64,000 nt of DNA, taken from NCBI GenBank assembly GCA_024138015.1, contig JAMXBB010000001.1:130819547-130883546 (forward strand). Reading direction: 5' to 3'. The notes beneath the pieces were generated by a model that did not search any database, was not told the DNA's origin, and worked only from the letters and a program-made list of their open reading frames with translations. Within the stretch, counting starts at the first letter, position 1, and each line of letters begins with the position of its first letter. This stretch comes from Lumnitzera littorea (lineage: Eukaryota > Streptophyta > Magnoliopsida > Myrtales > Combretaceae). Below, piece by piece: positions 12,340 through 25,078 of the stretch. The position numbers and the translations under genes are program-made.

Positions 12340-12657
12340 ATGGCTATTAAAAAATCATCAAACAAGATGCCCCAAACAGCAGTCTTGAAGCAAATCCTCA
12401 AAAGGTGCTCCAGTTTGGGTAAAAAACATGGGTATGACCAAGAAGGCCTACCTCTGGATGTGCCAAAAGGTCATTTTGTTGTATATGTTGGTGAAAACAG
12501 AAGCAGGTATATAGTACCCATATCCATCCTCACCCGACCCGAGTTCCAGACCCTGCTCCAACAGGCTGAAGAAGAGTTTGGTTTCAATCCTGAGATGGGT
12601 CTCACCATTCCTTGCGAAGAAGATGTTTTCGAGTCCTTAACTTCAATGCTTAGATGA
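12340..12657 (+). CDS. SAUR family (small auxin-up RNA) protein
   Basis: This is an intronless 105-residue protein of the plant auxin-responsive SAUR family. Known members often promote cell expansion by inhibiting PP2C.D phosphatases and so activating plasma-membrane H+-ATPases. The N-terminus MAIKKSSNKMPQTAVLKQI is the form seen in the SAUR subgroup with a conserved KRCSSLGKK segment. The SAUR core follows: VPKGHFVVYVG (residues 41-51), RYIVPISIL (56-64), a LLQQAEEEFGF helix (72-82) and GLTIPCEE (87-94), ending in SLTSMLR. The start is the ATG at 12340; the in-frame GTG 12 bases upstream is not a plausible plant start. Length and motif spacing match the family with no damage, and no other gene is nearby. 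A destabilising DST element in the 3' UTR was looked for and not clearly found. The assignment is firm; the individual paralogue is not identified. Confidence 0.96.
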   Translation: MAIKKSSNKMPQTAVLKQILKRCSSLGKKHGYDQEGLPLDVPKGHFVVYVGENRSRYIVPISILTRPEFQTLLQQAEEEFGFNPEMGLTIPCEEDVFESLTSMLR

Positions 12658-13469
12658 AGAGGAAGCTAAAAAACGACACGACGGTTTTCAAGTATCCGGA
12701 GCACCCATTTTCGGTGATTTGTTTTTTTGTGCATGGGACCGTGTGTCGAGCTAGGGAATGATGAAGCTGGTTAATTTAATGCTTCTCTCTATTATTAACT
12801 TTTTGTTGGTAATTTTTGGGGGAGTTTAGTGCTCTTTCTTTCTTTTTCTTCTTTTTATTTTTTTTGGTTTTTAGTTTTAGGTTTTGGGGTTATATTTAAG
12901 GATTTTGACCTAACAGCACCCATTATTATTATAATTTGGGGTTTTTAAGGATGTAAATTAAAATATTTGGAAATTTTCTACCTCTCACGGTGATGTGGCG
13001 ATGTACTAGTGATGTACCGACCCTGTGAGGGAACAGAACATACTATTTATGATATTGTCACTTCGAAATGGAACTCGTGACTCTCCCTCTACTCATACAA
13101 ATCTCTGCATCATGTATTTCGTATGTTGTTTATATCTACTTGAATTATATATTATCGTACATTACACATCTCATTTACATATATGTATGTATGATTGGAG
13201 AGATGCGGATGGAACGGACCGACGGCACCAAAGTTTGATTCGAATTCCTTTAGTTTTAGGCAGTTTTGATTTTGGGGGTGCAGATTTTCATTGCATGATG
13301 TTTCAGGTTTGCAGTTTGCTCCACAGTTTCGCCGTAAAAAAAACTGTTAAAAAAAAAAAAAAGATGCTTATTCCGAGCCAACGAAAGCTGCTTTCCAGTA
13401 CTACTGTCGAAATAATGTTGAAATAAGTGGCAGGTTTTACTGTGTAAATAAACGTTGAGTAACAACTAA
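12658..13469 (+). other. SAUR 3' UTR and downstream spacer
   Basis: This starts with the 3' UTR of the SAUR gene and continues as non-coding sequence. T-rich runs occur at 12838-12870. Possible polyadenylation hexamers are not well placed; aataaa occurs near 13446. A 133-codon open frame at 13025-13426 shows no recognisable family, starts with a poor context and ends in a poly-lysine stretch from a poly-A run, so it is not called as a gene. Confidence 0.45.
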
Positions 13470-15540
13470 GACTGACTGGTAGGTTTTACGGTTAAAAATA
13501 TTTTATTGCATATTACTCGATTATTGTTTTGCCCCAAGCTTAAAACATATTTTTTCCCCTTGCATTGTCTTCTTATTAACTAGAAAACGTGTATATTAAT
13601 TATTAGTTTGTTGAAAATATGAACAAAACTATCGCTTCCATCTTTATGTTTATAGTTTTTTTTTTTAAATTATTATACAACTTTTAAGGAAAAATTAAAC
13701 TTAATTTAAAAATTAATATTCATATAATTAGAATATAACAGTCCTGATATCTTTATATTCAAAATTTAGTTTAATTTTTATACCATTCTCTATACAAGAT
13801 AATGGTACATCTCAATAATATCTATATACTTATATGGATAATCTAAATGGCATAGTATCAAAGGTAATGGTAGTAGGCCACTTTTGGCATTATGTAAAAT
13901 GTTGAAAAGATTTTCAAGAATGATTTCACATGTCACTGGATAAAGTGCATGAGAATAAATAATAAATATTTTTGTTTGGACCTTCCACAAATGCTTTGGA
14001 AGAATCTAATTTCTTGATTATAACGATAGAAAGAGAAAAAGCCCTTTTAAAAGAGCAATAGATACATCAATAATATCTTTCAAGGAGGATTAATATATAG
14101 GTTAAGTGGGATTGTGAAGGAGGTACGGTCACACTTACTTTATATGTTACATCGTTATTAAAGGGAGATCGAGCTTCTTTTTTTTTTTTTTTTTATTTGT
14201 TTTGCCCTTTTTTTTTAGACGATATGAATTATAATAAATGGGTTAGGGTGAAATTACATGGAAATAATCCATGCTTACCCTCAAACGTAAAGAGGATACA
14301 AATAGCTTGGTAAATATTATATTATTTTACCTAGAAAATAAAAAGGGAAAGACTCAAGAATTAGGAACATAAATAAGGTGGGTTTTATATGGCTTATAGA
14401 AACTTAGAACTCGTTTTACTATGTTAATATGATTTCTAAACCTATTCCAAAACTTTATAAAATTTTTAACTTGATACTCAAAACTTATCCCACTACTCTA
14501 ATAGAGTGCTTACTTCTTAACTGGCCAAACCTATTTATAATTTTTTATTTTTGGGTCAAATAACTATCTTTTCCTTCATAAATCATTGTATGAGAAATTA
14601 ATGTACGTTATTTAAAGAACATGAGTAATAGGATAAGGATTAAGGAATCCATTATTCTCTATGTCATGCTTCATTTTGATATTTTTATATGTTTTAATTT
14701 TAAATATATGGTCAGTATTCACATCAAAATTTTTACTTAACAATTTCTCTTTATTATGTATAAATATATAACCACCTTCTCTTAACGGATTTAAAAAAAA
14801 AATATCTCACATAGATATATATTCATAAATACTAATAGAAAATAGTAAATGTGATTAAAGTTGTTATCATCCATAATTTCATCTATTTATTATTTTAGGT
14901 ATAAGAAATTTTAGTTAATATTGTATTATTAATTTATTATTTTTTATTGGGTAACGAGTTTTTTATTGGATTTTTTTTTTTAAATCTTTAAAATCATTCC
15001 AAAATTTTAATGGAATTTTACTCATATCTCAAAATCTTATCTAATAGTACCCTATAAAATTTTTAATGGGTCAAATGGGTTGGCACCATATAACGACTCA
15101 TCTAATCACATCCTTATTTAGAATTCTACTGTAAGAGTATTTATTATATTCAAAAGTTACTTAGGATTCGGTGAAGATTATAGCTTCCTAAACCAAAAAG
15201 AAGCCCTAGAATGTGAATAATTTTAACTTGATAAATTGTATATATACCTTAAATTTATTAAATGTGTGTTTGATTTCTCGTTTAAACTCTCAAATTTTAA
15301 AAAATAAAAGTACTTTTTATTACCTATTTTACTATTTTAACGTTGCATAAAATAATAAAATGTATATAAAGTTAAAGAGTAAAATGATTACATGGGAGCT
15401 CAAATGCACTATCTCTATGTGGTAGTGAATATATGTTGGCATTTTCTTTAGAATAGAAGATGACAAATAAATTTAGATTATTTGAATTTCAACTTAGATG
15501 TGGATGATGAAACAGTATTGAGAATTGAAATAAGACTATC
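13470..15540 (+). repeat. Tandem duplication, unit 1
   Basis: Non-coding unit whose landmarks recur in the same order and orientation in the next unit. These are a start block ending taggttttacggtta (about 13480), tagaaaacgt...attattagtttg (13580-13612), a block gatttcacatgtcac (13921) with agtgcatgagaataaata, gatagaaagagaaaa (about 14025), a block around 15171-15340 and a block around 15420-15520. Similarity is patchy, with many small insertions and deletions, so the duplication is old. Confidence 0.7.
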
Positions 15541-17040
15541 AGGTATGTTTTACGGTTAAAATATTTTATTACCTATTCCTCGGTAATTGCAAGGCCTTAA
15601 GTTTTAAACACATTATTTCCTTTGCCTTGCGTTCTTATTAGCTAGAAAACGTATATATTATTTATTAGTTTGTTTAAAATGAACGAAACTATTACTACCA
15701 TCTTTATATTCATAGCTTTATTTTTTTTCCCTAACTATTATACAACTTTCTTAAGAAAATCAAATTTGATTCATTACGAATATTTATAATAAGGGTCTTT
15801 ATCTTTATATTTATAGTTTGATTTAACTTTTATAGAATGTTTTAAGCAAGATAGTAAGATATGGCGTTATTATAATGCCAACGTTGTTCAAGGTAATCTA
15901 CTATAAAAGGATAACAAGTTACTATCTCTTTTTTCCTTTCCTATTGAATTAATTATTCTTAAAAGTTATTGGCATACTCTTCAAATAACATATTAGCCTA
16001 TTTTAATAAGATAAAAAATATAAATTAAATTTTATTAAATTAATATTTTAAATTGATCGGCATTATGATAATGTATTTTTGCCAGCATTACTGTAGATAA
16101 AAAAAAAATCAATGATGATTTCACATGTCACCAAAAAATAAGTGCATGAGAATAAATAATAATTTTTTTTACCTTTAATAAATGCCTTAGATGCATCTAT
16201 TACCAATTTTCTTAATTATAGTGGTAGAAAGAGAAAAGGGTCTTTTAAAGAGTTATTGCTAGTAAAATAATACAATACTTATGAAACTACTGTAGCAATA
16301 AGTGAGACCCCATTTGCTTTCTAAAATAATAAGGACGAATCATTAGGCATAATTATAATGGAGAAACATTTGCCTCAAGAGCAAGGATGTATACCGTTAT
16401 AGTATGTGGTGGAGTTTGTTTAAGCTCATGCTATAGTAGTAGTAATGTATAATGAAAATAATAGGAAAAATAATTCAATGGGTATTATCCATCGTGTATA
16501 TATACAAGGCGTAGATAAGTATAAATATAATTTACATACATAATAGTATGGATGAATATAATCACGGTAGGTTTTTCGGAAACTATTAATTACTCTTATT
16601 ATGTGTTTGAATTTCATTAATACATATTCATTATGTGTATATATAGGTGGTTTATGACACCGATGAAGTCTTTTTTATACAAAAGATAAGTTCGTCTAAA
16701 GAGCAAATAAGATATAAACATTATATGTTTGCCTCCAGAACATACGTTTGATTTTTATATATCCTTACTTTACATCACTTCGGACATGTAATTTCTTTAT
16801 ATATAGAGGTAAGCATTATTCCTCATTTCTAGGTAATTTTTTTTTTTCAGAAGATGAAGAAAAGAAAGGACACTAGAGTTTTAGTACAGGAGGTATTCAT
16901 TGTACTTCCATAGCAAAGGGATCTGGTGAATATCATAGCTTCCTGATCCAAAAAGAGTCTGTGGAATGTAGATAATTTTAACTTGTAAATTGTAAATATA
17001 CCACTCTATACTTCTTTATATATATATATATATATATATT

Positions 17041-17210
17041 TAACACTTGTAATTTGGAATTGAGCGTTTAAACTCCAAAATTTTAAAAAGAAAAAGTGAT
17101 TTTTAGATTTTATTTTACCTATACATATAACCCTTGTAATTTGGAATTGACCGTTTAAACTTCAAATTTTAAAAGAGAAAAAGTGATTTTTAGATTCTAT
17201 TTTACCTTTT
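17041..17210 (+). repeat. Two-copy 85 bp duplication
   Basis: Two adjacent copies share cttgtaatttggaattga, then cgtttaaact and gtgatttttagatt. They differ by a few bases. A single related copy lies at about 15255-15335 in the first long unit, so this duplication arose after the long one. Confidence 0.75.
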
Positions 17211-17226
17211 TGTCATTGTATATAAC

Positions 17227-17252
17227 AGGTGAAAATAAATAAATAAATAAAT
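17227..17252. repeat. (AAAT)n microsatellite
   Basis: Short run of the tetramer aaat/aata on the plus strand with five to six units. Confidence 0.85.
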
Positions 17253-17830
17253 AAAAACTACATAAATTTAAGAACAACATGGTTATATAAGATCTTAAAA
17301 ACATTTAGTTTAAATACACTCAAATTTTATGGATAAGGGGTTAAACACACATGAAACAAATATAAGCTAGTGTATTTGTAATATATCCTTATAACTTAAT
17401 CTTAAATAAGGTTACCAACAAAACCAATCAAAGATGATGCAATATCGGGGTTAACTAAATCGAATTGAGGTGCGAATTGAGCTATGTTATTTTCTTTTCT
17501 TCCATTATTGTTTGATTTAGGAAAGTCCAAAAGAATTCAGTTTGATTCAAAATATCAAAATCAACAAATAGAATCGAACTAATATACTAAAAGGAAGAAA
17601 AAAAAAATTCTAAATAATGTGGAATATCATTGCTCTTACTAAATATACATTTTTTAGTTTGATCATTTCTAAACTAGTCTAATCATACAATGGCTCTTAA
17701 TAAATAGCTCTCTGTGTGAATGATTGAACATATATTGTCATTTTCTTTACAACACAAGATAACAATTAAATTTAGATTCAAATTTCAAAATTGATGTGGA
17801 TGATGATTATACGAAAATAGAACCATAATA

Positions 17831-20800
17831 GATGGCAAAGAGGAAAATATATAATTATATATATGTAAATATGTATATATATATATATATATTTAATCAT
17901 GAAGTTCGAACCAATTTCTAATAAAGAAACCCTATGGGGATTAATTCGCCCATCAAATTGTTTAAAACAATTTGGTTTGTTAGGAGGCGGTGATACAGAG
18001 CTTTGGAGTGAGATAGACTCTCATTAAACTAGTAAATAAAGAAATCGGCCACTTATTATATGCAAGTGGACGAGGCTCTTCCCCAATCCACTCAATCATA
18101 ACAAAATGTCAAAATTAGATACAGGGATTCTAAATATTGAGAAATCATTACCTCCCCAAAGAGCTTGGCTGGAAAGTGAATATATCATCTCTATTTACAT
18201 TCATTGAATTTTCGTCAATTTACCTATTATGTGTAATTAATAATTAAAATATAAAAAAATTAAAAATTTATCATAATGATATTACAAAATATTTTAATAG
18301 TTCAGATAATATCATTAGATGATTCAAATCTGTTTGGCTTGACCGTGGATGTGGGGGAGAACTCATGGAAGCCAAGCATAATGCAAAAAAGAGGTCTGGG
18401 AGGAAATCTTTTCCTGGCCTCAACTATTTCTCCCACCTAGTCGATCCATGCTGGTTGAGATCTTGCTCATGCATCGTCTTGATGACTTCAGAATTTGTCA
18501 CAAGCAAACTAGTGTGTAAACTTCTTGGTACACTAGTAATGATGGATGACATTTTCCATGAGGATAAAAAACATATAATAGGGTATCAACATTTGGATTC
18601 TACTTTAAATGGAAGATGAAAGATTTTAGTAGTATCAACAAGCAAGAAATGTCATCAATAATACAGATTAAAAATATGTGTTATATGATGTTTGTCCGGT
18701 GACCCAACACCTTCGTACGTAAAAATTGTAACTAATTATGAGCTATTTTGGTTGACTAACTCTTGTTATCGTGAGACACTATGGGCACCAATACGATAAA
18801 TTATTAGTAGACAGTCATTAGCATTTTCCACTACCCGAATCAACTTTTATACATTTTATTTCATCTCTTTGATGTTTTGACTGTTTTATTTAATAATTCT
18901 TTTTGTTTCGTTGGTTTGTGGCGCAGCTACATGGAGTCCATTAAAAGGTCAATGTTACTACATTCAACAATTAAAGAAACAAAAGTAAAGAGCATGGCAA
19001 TATATATACATTAGTGCTCAAATGTACCTTTTTTTTCTTTTTTAAATTATTCTTAAGGCATCTGTAGTCCACATCCTATATCACTTTCATGTTATACGGA
19101 TATCCCCAACCCAACATAGCATGATACGTAGCTAAAACCTGTTGCAACTAATTGCTATGATATGACTACCAATTTAATGTGGAAGCTAACAATTTAAAAG
19201 TATGACATTATTTTATTTATTTATTTATTTTTCCAACAATAGAATAATATCTAACCATCTATAAAACTGATTTGTGTCGTTTCTTTAATCTTTATTGTCA
19301 GTGACTCTTGTTTAACCCGATTAATCCGATTGGTCCCAATCCAATCCAACTCTTATAGGATCTAAACAAATTTTTCAACTTAAAATATATCATTTTCTTT
19401 TTCTCTTAGAGAATGCATCACTTTATTAAAAAATAAATCTAGATACAAGAAAAACAAAAAGTAAACTATAGAAAGTTATTAAAATTCAAATCTAAAAGAA
19501 TATCGAGAATTTTATTACTTTATAAATAAATATGATAAATTACATTTGAGAGATGTATATTTTTACCCTTTTCCATTTTAGGTATCTACGTTATTATTTT
19601 TTATTCCTAATGCCCATTATAGTTATTTCTAAAAGAAAGAAAAAAAACTATAACTAATTGAAGTATAATCATGACAAGCTTTATATTATATAGAAGAATC
19701 TTTGATATAGAGATATATTGATCATAAAGCCAACTGAATTCGATACAATAAGCTAATATCAATAAAAGCAACAGCAAGTTATCAACTTACCATCCGTCGA
19801 CTGAATTTTTAATCTCCAAATAAACAATTTCCAAAATAGGCTTTTTTTTTTTTTTGCCAAAACTAGAATAACCATAATAGAATTGGTCTTTAGTTCAGTA
19901 CACAAACTAAATACCAATAAAGTTCATAAGTTTTAGAAAAAAGTTTTGTAAAAAAAAATAAAACCTGATCAATAATTTAAGAGAACCACGCTAGTGTAGC
20001 TCATCTTGTGTTTAGAATTTGTGCTTTAGGCATTGTGAGTTTGGAAAAGAAAAGTTGGGATTTGTTGTGTCGAAGTTTTTGCTAGTAATTATTTGAGCTT
20101 TGTACGTATAGGGCCTACAAAACAATACACAGTAAGGGAATGTCGAAGGGTTGTCTGGCGTAACCATTCTGATATTTAAGTTAACGGTAGGCTCTTGAGA
20201 GTAGGAAGTAATGTAGGAAAATATGTAAACTTGATATATAAAATCTAGAGAGTTTTATCTTTATGTAGTAACTAGTATTTATAGCGAAGTAGAAATGACA
20301 ATTAAAGATCAATTAGCGGAAGAGATCTTATCTCACAAGTGTAGGAAAGTGTGGTCGTTATGCCTAACGTATCTCACTTATTTAGGACATGGCTATTTCA
20401 TTATTATCTTGTACATTCTATCCATTGTAAGGTTTACTGGGCTTGATTTATATAAGCTTAGGCTTAGGCCCACAGGGATGAGTCTTAAGCCACAAAACGT
20501 GTTGGATATGATCGAGCTTGAGAAACCCATATTTAAAGTGTCCTATCAATAGGGTTTAATCACTAAGTTCGTTTCCTCCATTGTTAACATTCTTTTTTAT
20601 TTCTTTTAGTAAAAAAGAAAAATAATAGACATAGCTAATGGAAGTTTGAGTTTCTTAATTTTACAAGACACGGGTACTCTAAGTGTAAAAATTAAAAACA
20701 CAAGTACCAAAAGTGAAAAAGGATGAAAATTCAAGTACTTTAAGTGTAATTTAGCAAAATAAATATAAAATACATTCTAGTATTTTTATTGACTCTAGTT

Positions 20801-23616
20801 AGATTGCAATTTAGCTTTGGTAAGTTTGTTCCTATTAATCCTTAATTTCTTCTCATTTTTGGATTAACCTTCTAGTTTAGGTCTCTGACAACATTGATAC
20901 ATATAGATTCTATTTTAAAGCAATAATCATAAACTTAAAGTGTTAGTTTAATTTAACATCTAGGATGGTGGTAGGTTAGATTAACTATGATTGAAATTTT
21001 CTTGGATATTTTTTTATTTCCTTCTCGTTAAGCAAACGAAACCAATACCAAACTCCCAACACAGGTTTATTAGAGGAAAAAAAATAAATATTAAAATTGG
21101 GATGAATTGGAAAAATCAGAAATAGATCTAGGAAACCAGATGACCCTATAAAGAGAGGACTTCATTGAAAGGTCAAGGACTACTCAAAGTGCTATATGCA
21201 TGATTTATGTGTAGACGAAAATGAAACGAAAATAATTGCCATCCAAAGTGCAGTAATAACGTCCAAGCATGAAGATAATTAGGAGGAATGAGTGGCTTCC
21301 GTTTGGGTTCTTTTGGTATACACGCAAAGGTTCACTGTTGGATGGAAGCTGATTGTCCCAATCCCTATAATTGCATGTTATATGTCAAGTGAAAATGCTC
21401 CATTCCTCCAAGGTCAACCAAAAGGTACATTTTTAGTGCTAGGATTTGCAGCGAAAGAAAACACGATCGGACCACACAAGATAACGATATAATAAAGAGG
21501 TACATAAAAGTGGAACTAAAGTCAAAATTTAATGTGAAAAACCAAATGCGTGAAACTAAAATGAAAAAAGAAAAAGAAAATTATGTGGAAAAGGAGGAAA
21601 ACTTTATAAGTAATTATAAGGACAGACAACGAATAGAATAGAAAACTCAATTACAAAAATATGATAAGTTCATTCATGAAAGTCTCACCTTATCAATTCA
21701 TTGGAGACCACTCCATTATAATCTATTGTCATAAATATTACTCTTCCAATGGAATGAATTATGTTTAAATCCCTCCTCTTTAAATTATAGTATAATTGAC
21801 AAAAAAAAATAAAAATTTGCTAGTCTATACAAAGTTAATGACTTATTTCTATCAACAAGTTCTAAAAGTCAATCTCAGACCAATACTACAATTTATAAGT
21901 TTCAATTGGAGGGGGGAGTAGGGAACAAGTTAACTTTAAAAAGGAAAGAAAGCACCAGAGAGATTAACACAGTCTATATTGCATTGGGCAACATCCGCTA
22001 TGACTGGCCGATTAATTATGGATTGGGGTTGGTTGACCTTGCTATTACTCGATCGAGTGCCTTGCTTAGTTAGCTGATGTCTTCTTTCTCTTCTGCCAAA
22101 ATCGTTTGGATAATACAAATTTCAAGACATTTTACTTTACTTGAGACACGCAGAAAAAAGGTGTGAATTATTTTTGTAAAGAAAGTTTTTCATGAGCTGC
22201 ACTAAATTTTGTTCCCCATCAAATTGGAAAGAAAGCAGAGGAAAGGTTGTTATATTTCCCATTCCATCCTTTTTTTTTTATTTTATTTTCTTTACTTTCT
22301 CATTATTTTTTATTGGTACATAGGTAATTACGCATTGTACTTTGTTATTGTACTTTGTTTTGTCTTTTTTATTGATGATTAAAATTCTTTTCACTTTTCT
22401 TCTCTTTATTATCATCTAAAAGAAGGAATCAAATACTCTTGTACTTCTTTCATTCTACATTTCTTCTCTTTATATTTTTTCCTTCCTAATTCCTGTTTAT
22501 GTGAAGATACAAATTCAAAAGATTTACTTGCATGAGCTGCTGTAGCTAATTGATTGGAAGGACCGATGTGGCTACATTAATTGTGCTGTAAAAAATGTGT
22601 CAACGTGAACAGTATATAGCCTGAAACTGCGTTTTACTGCACAAAACACAAAGTGATCATGTCGAAGAAGTCTTGATTGAATATTATATAGATGTGGATC
22701 AAATCAAATCATCAAATGACTTGAATGAGACATCCTTTTCATAGGTAATAGCAAGACCTTTGAAATGAAAATAAACAAATGAAAGAAACCAACCAAAGTC
22801 CTATATGATGTGAATTTTCACCATTTCCATGTACGATTAAAGCTACCTTTGAAATCAAGGATAAGTTGAAAATAAACCGGTTGATGGTTTAATTTGATTG
22901 TAGACTTCCTCGAGAGTAAAGGAGATATGTAAAATAGGATAAATGTTTGTTTTTTTTTTTCAAAATACTGTCTTAATGAGGCCTTACTAATCATAATTAT
23001 ATATGTAAGCACACAATACAAATTCTAACTCTTATTGTTTATATCACATACATGTTTACTTGTGATTGATTGAAATACCATTTGGATAGGTTATTAGAGA
23101 TAGTAGATATCATTCTGTAATATGAGAATATCCTCAATAGTAATTGTGTATAACAAAAAAAGGACTTTTGAAGAATTTGTTTTTTATTTTTTATTCTTTA
23201 TGCATTCCTTTTATAGATCTTTTTTAACCGTCTATAACAACTGTAATAGTGCTATTTGTATGGCTTATGAAATCTCATAAATATTTAAATGGCAAGTTTA
23301 GTTTGCAGAGTGAAATAAAGTACAATTCTAGAGCAATTTGAGAAGTAATATCTATTCCTTCTAGTTTCTTTATCATTTTATAGGTAGATATGAAAATATG
23401 CTAGAAAAGGAAAAAAAAAAAAGAACCTATTTCTATTGGCATAGTAAAGGAATTATGATTCCTCATCATATTGCAGTAATACCAATTATATAAAATTGTA
23501 TGGAAGAAATAGCCATTCAATTCTATCCTAATCAAGTTAATCAAATACATTTTGGCTAAATGAGAAATTACACAATTAGCATACGATCAAATAGAGTTGG
23601 CGTTACAGTTGATGAA
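17831..23616. other. Gene-poor intergenic region
   Basis: Nearly 5.8 kb without a recognisable gene. Only isolated short open frames occur (for example 84 codons at 18365 and 85 codons at 20295); none shows a protein-family motif or plant-gene context. It contains an (AT)n run near 17876-17892, A/T homopolymer runs (19842, 22270) and a small repeated phrase taagtgtaa around 20690-20750. I see nothing else that can be supported. Confidence 0.5.
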
Positions 23617-25078
23617 TAACTTAAAGGGAGAATTATAAATTTAGAACTCAACCTTTCACGCATTCTCTATTTAAATCCTAAACATTTTAAAATTTTTATT
23701 TAAATCTTCTATGTTTGCAAGTATTGTCAAACAAGAATTTCCGCTAGCACTATAAAGTTTTTCATCCGTTTGTACAACGTAGCACCATATGATTAGTATA
23801 AATGGAATAATATAATAAAATATTTCAAAAATAAATAAAATAATAAAAAGTAAAAAATTTCAGAAAAATTCACAAAAAAGAGGATAAAAAATAAAAAATA
23901 AACGTATATATATAATGATAAATATATAAACATATACTTTTATTAAAATTACAATAAAATATAAAAATTAAAAAACGAAAAAAAAAAACTTGAAGAAAAA
24001 AATGATTCCAATGCTAGAAGGTTAGGAGATGGCCAACAGTCACTTAATAAGAGTTGTGTGACCCTTCTCTCAAGGTTACCATTGGCCACTCTTGAGCTTT
24101 GAGGTGATCGGAAAAGCCACGAAGTGATAGTGAATCGCAATCCACTAAAAAAAATAAGTTGTTCGACCCATAGTTGGCTGTAGGTGGCTACCCATTGGCC
24201 TAAGGGATTCATTTAAACCCCCCAAGCTAGTGAGTGGCTAATTAAGGCAAAAAAGAGTGCACACCTCCCTTATCTTACCCCCTTAACCTTCATTTTTTTT
24301 TAAACCTTAGGTGGCAACCCATCGACCTAGAGGAAGAAAATATATGGTGACCTTGTGTTTTTACTTGATGTTATTTTCCTCGGTTTTTTTTTTTTTTTTT
24401 AACCATAAGGTATCTTGTTTACATAGCACTTAACACTAATTATTTAATCAAAATCAAATTAGAAAAACTTTTTCCTTATTAACTAGAGTACAAATATACT
24501 CCTTGATCTTTAGTAAAGGTGGATTTAGCCAAAAGTAGATTTTTTTTTTTTTTTTTGGAAAAGTCTCAACATCCTCATCGATAGTCGCTCTATAAGACAT
24601 TTGTGGGTTATATAGCGAGACATTTATGGGTTATGCAATAAGACATTTGCAGGTTGCATGGGCTACTGCCACTTGGTAGCTTGGTTAACAATAACTTATG
24701 GGAGGTCACACAAGCCTCCTCAAGTGGCCATCAGCCACTCCTTATCCCTAGGATAGTTAAAACTTTTTTTTTTTAATTTTTTAATTTTTGATTTTATTAT
24801 GATTTTAATAAAAATATATATTTAATATTATACATATTTATATATGCTTATTATTATTTTTTATAATAATTTTCCTTTTTTTTTAGAAAATTTTTACTTT
24901 TTTATTATTTTATTTATTTTGGAAATATTTATATTATATTATTTATTTAATAAAAAAATGTAGATCGATCGTACCATGCCACGTGGTACAAACGGAATAA
25001 AAATTCTAAAACATTTAGGATTTAAGCAAAAAAGGTGTAAAAGACCGAGTCTTAAATTTGCAATTCTCTTAACTTAAA
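23617..25078. mobile_element. Fold-back MULE-like DNA transposon with 9-bp target duplication
   Basis: The element proper is 23626-25069 (1444 bp). It is flanked by an identical 9-bp direct repeat, taacttaaa (23617-23625 and 25070-25078). The ends are inverted: GGGAGAATTATAAATTTAG at the left and AGAGAATTGCAAATTTAAG at the right, read inward. The inverted similarity continues through most of the element, giving two arms of roughly 500-600 bp around a short loop. A 9-bp target duplication with long inverted repeats is the signature of Mutator-like elements. No transposase is encoded, so it is non-autonomous. Arm divergence suggests an old insertion. Confidence 0.85.
24595..24663 (+). repeat. 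Three tandem 23-bp repeats in the fold-back element
   Basis: Three consecutive copies of a 23-bp unit beginning agacattt start at 24595, 24618 and 24641. They lie near the loop of the MULE-like element, on the right-arm side, and have no obvious counterpart in the left arm. Confidence 0.8.

Larger units (their letters stand above)
15541..17830 (+). repeat. Tandem duplication, unit 2
   Basis: Second copy of the unit before it. Matching blocks are at about 15541-15720 (tatgttttacggtta, tagaaaacgt), 16120-16265 (gatttcacatgtcac, agtgcatgagaataaata, gtagaaagagaaaa), 16925-17220 (catagcttcctgatcc) and 17705-17810 (gatgtggatgatga). It also carries its own (TA)n run at about 17018-17038 and the small internal duplication at 17041-17210. 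No coding sequence was recognised. Confidence 0.7.

Noticed and set aside
13025..13426. 133-codon open frame downstream of the SAUR gene
   Set aside because: No family motif, low-complexity C-terminus encoded by a poly-A run, and partly within the expected 3' flank of the SAUR gene.
18365..18619. 84-codon open frame
   Set aside because: Weak amino-acid composition support, no motif, no promoter or neighbouring exon pattern.
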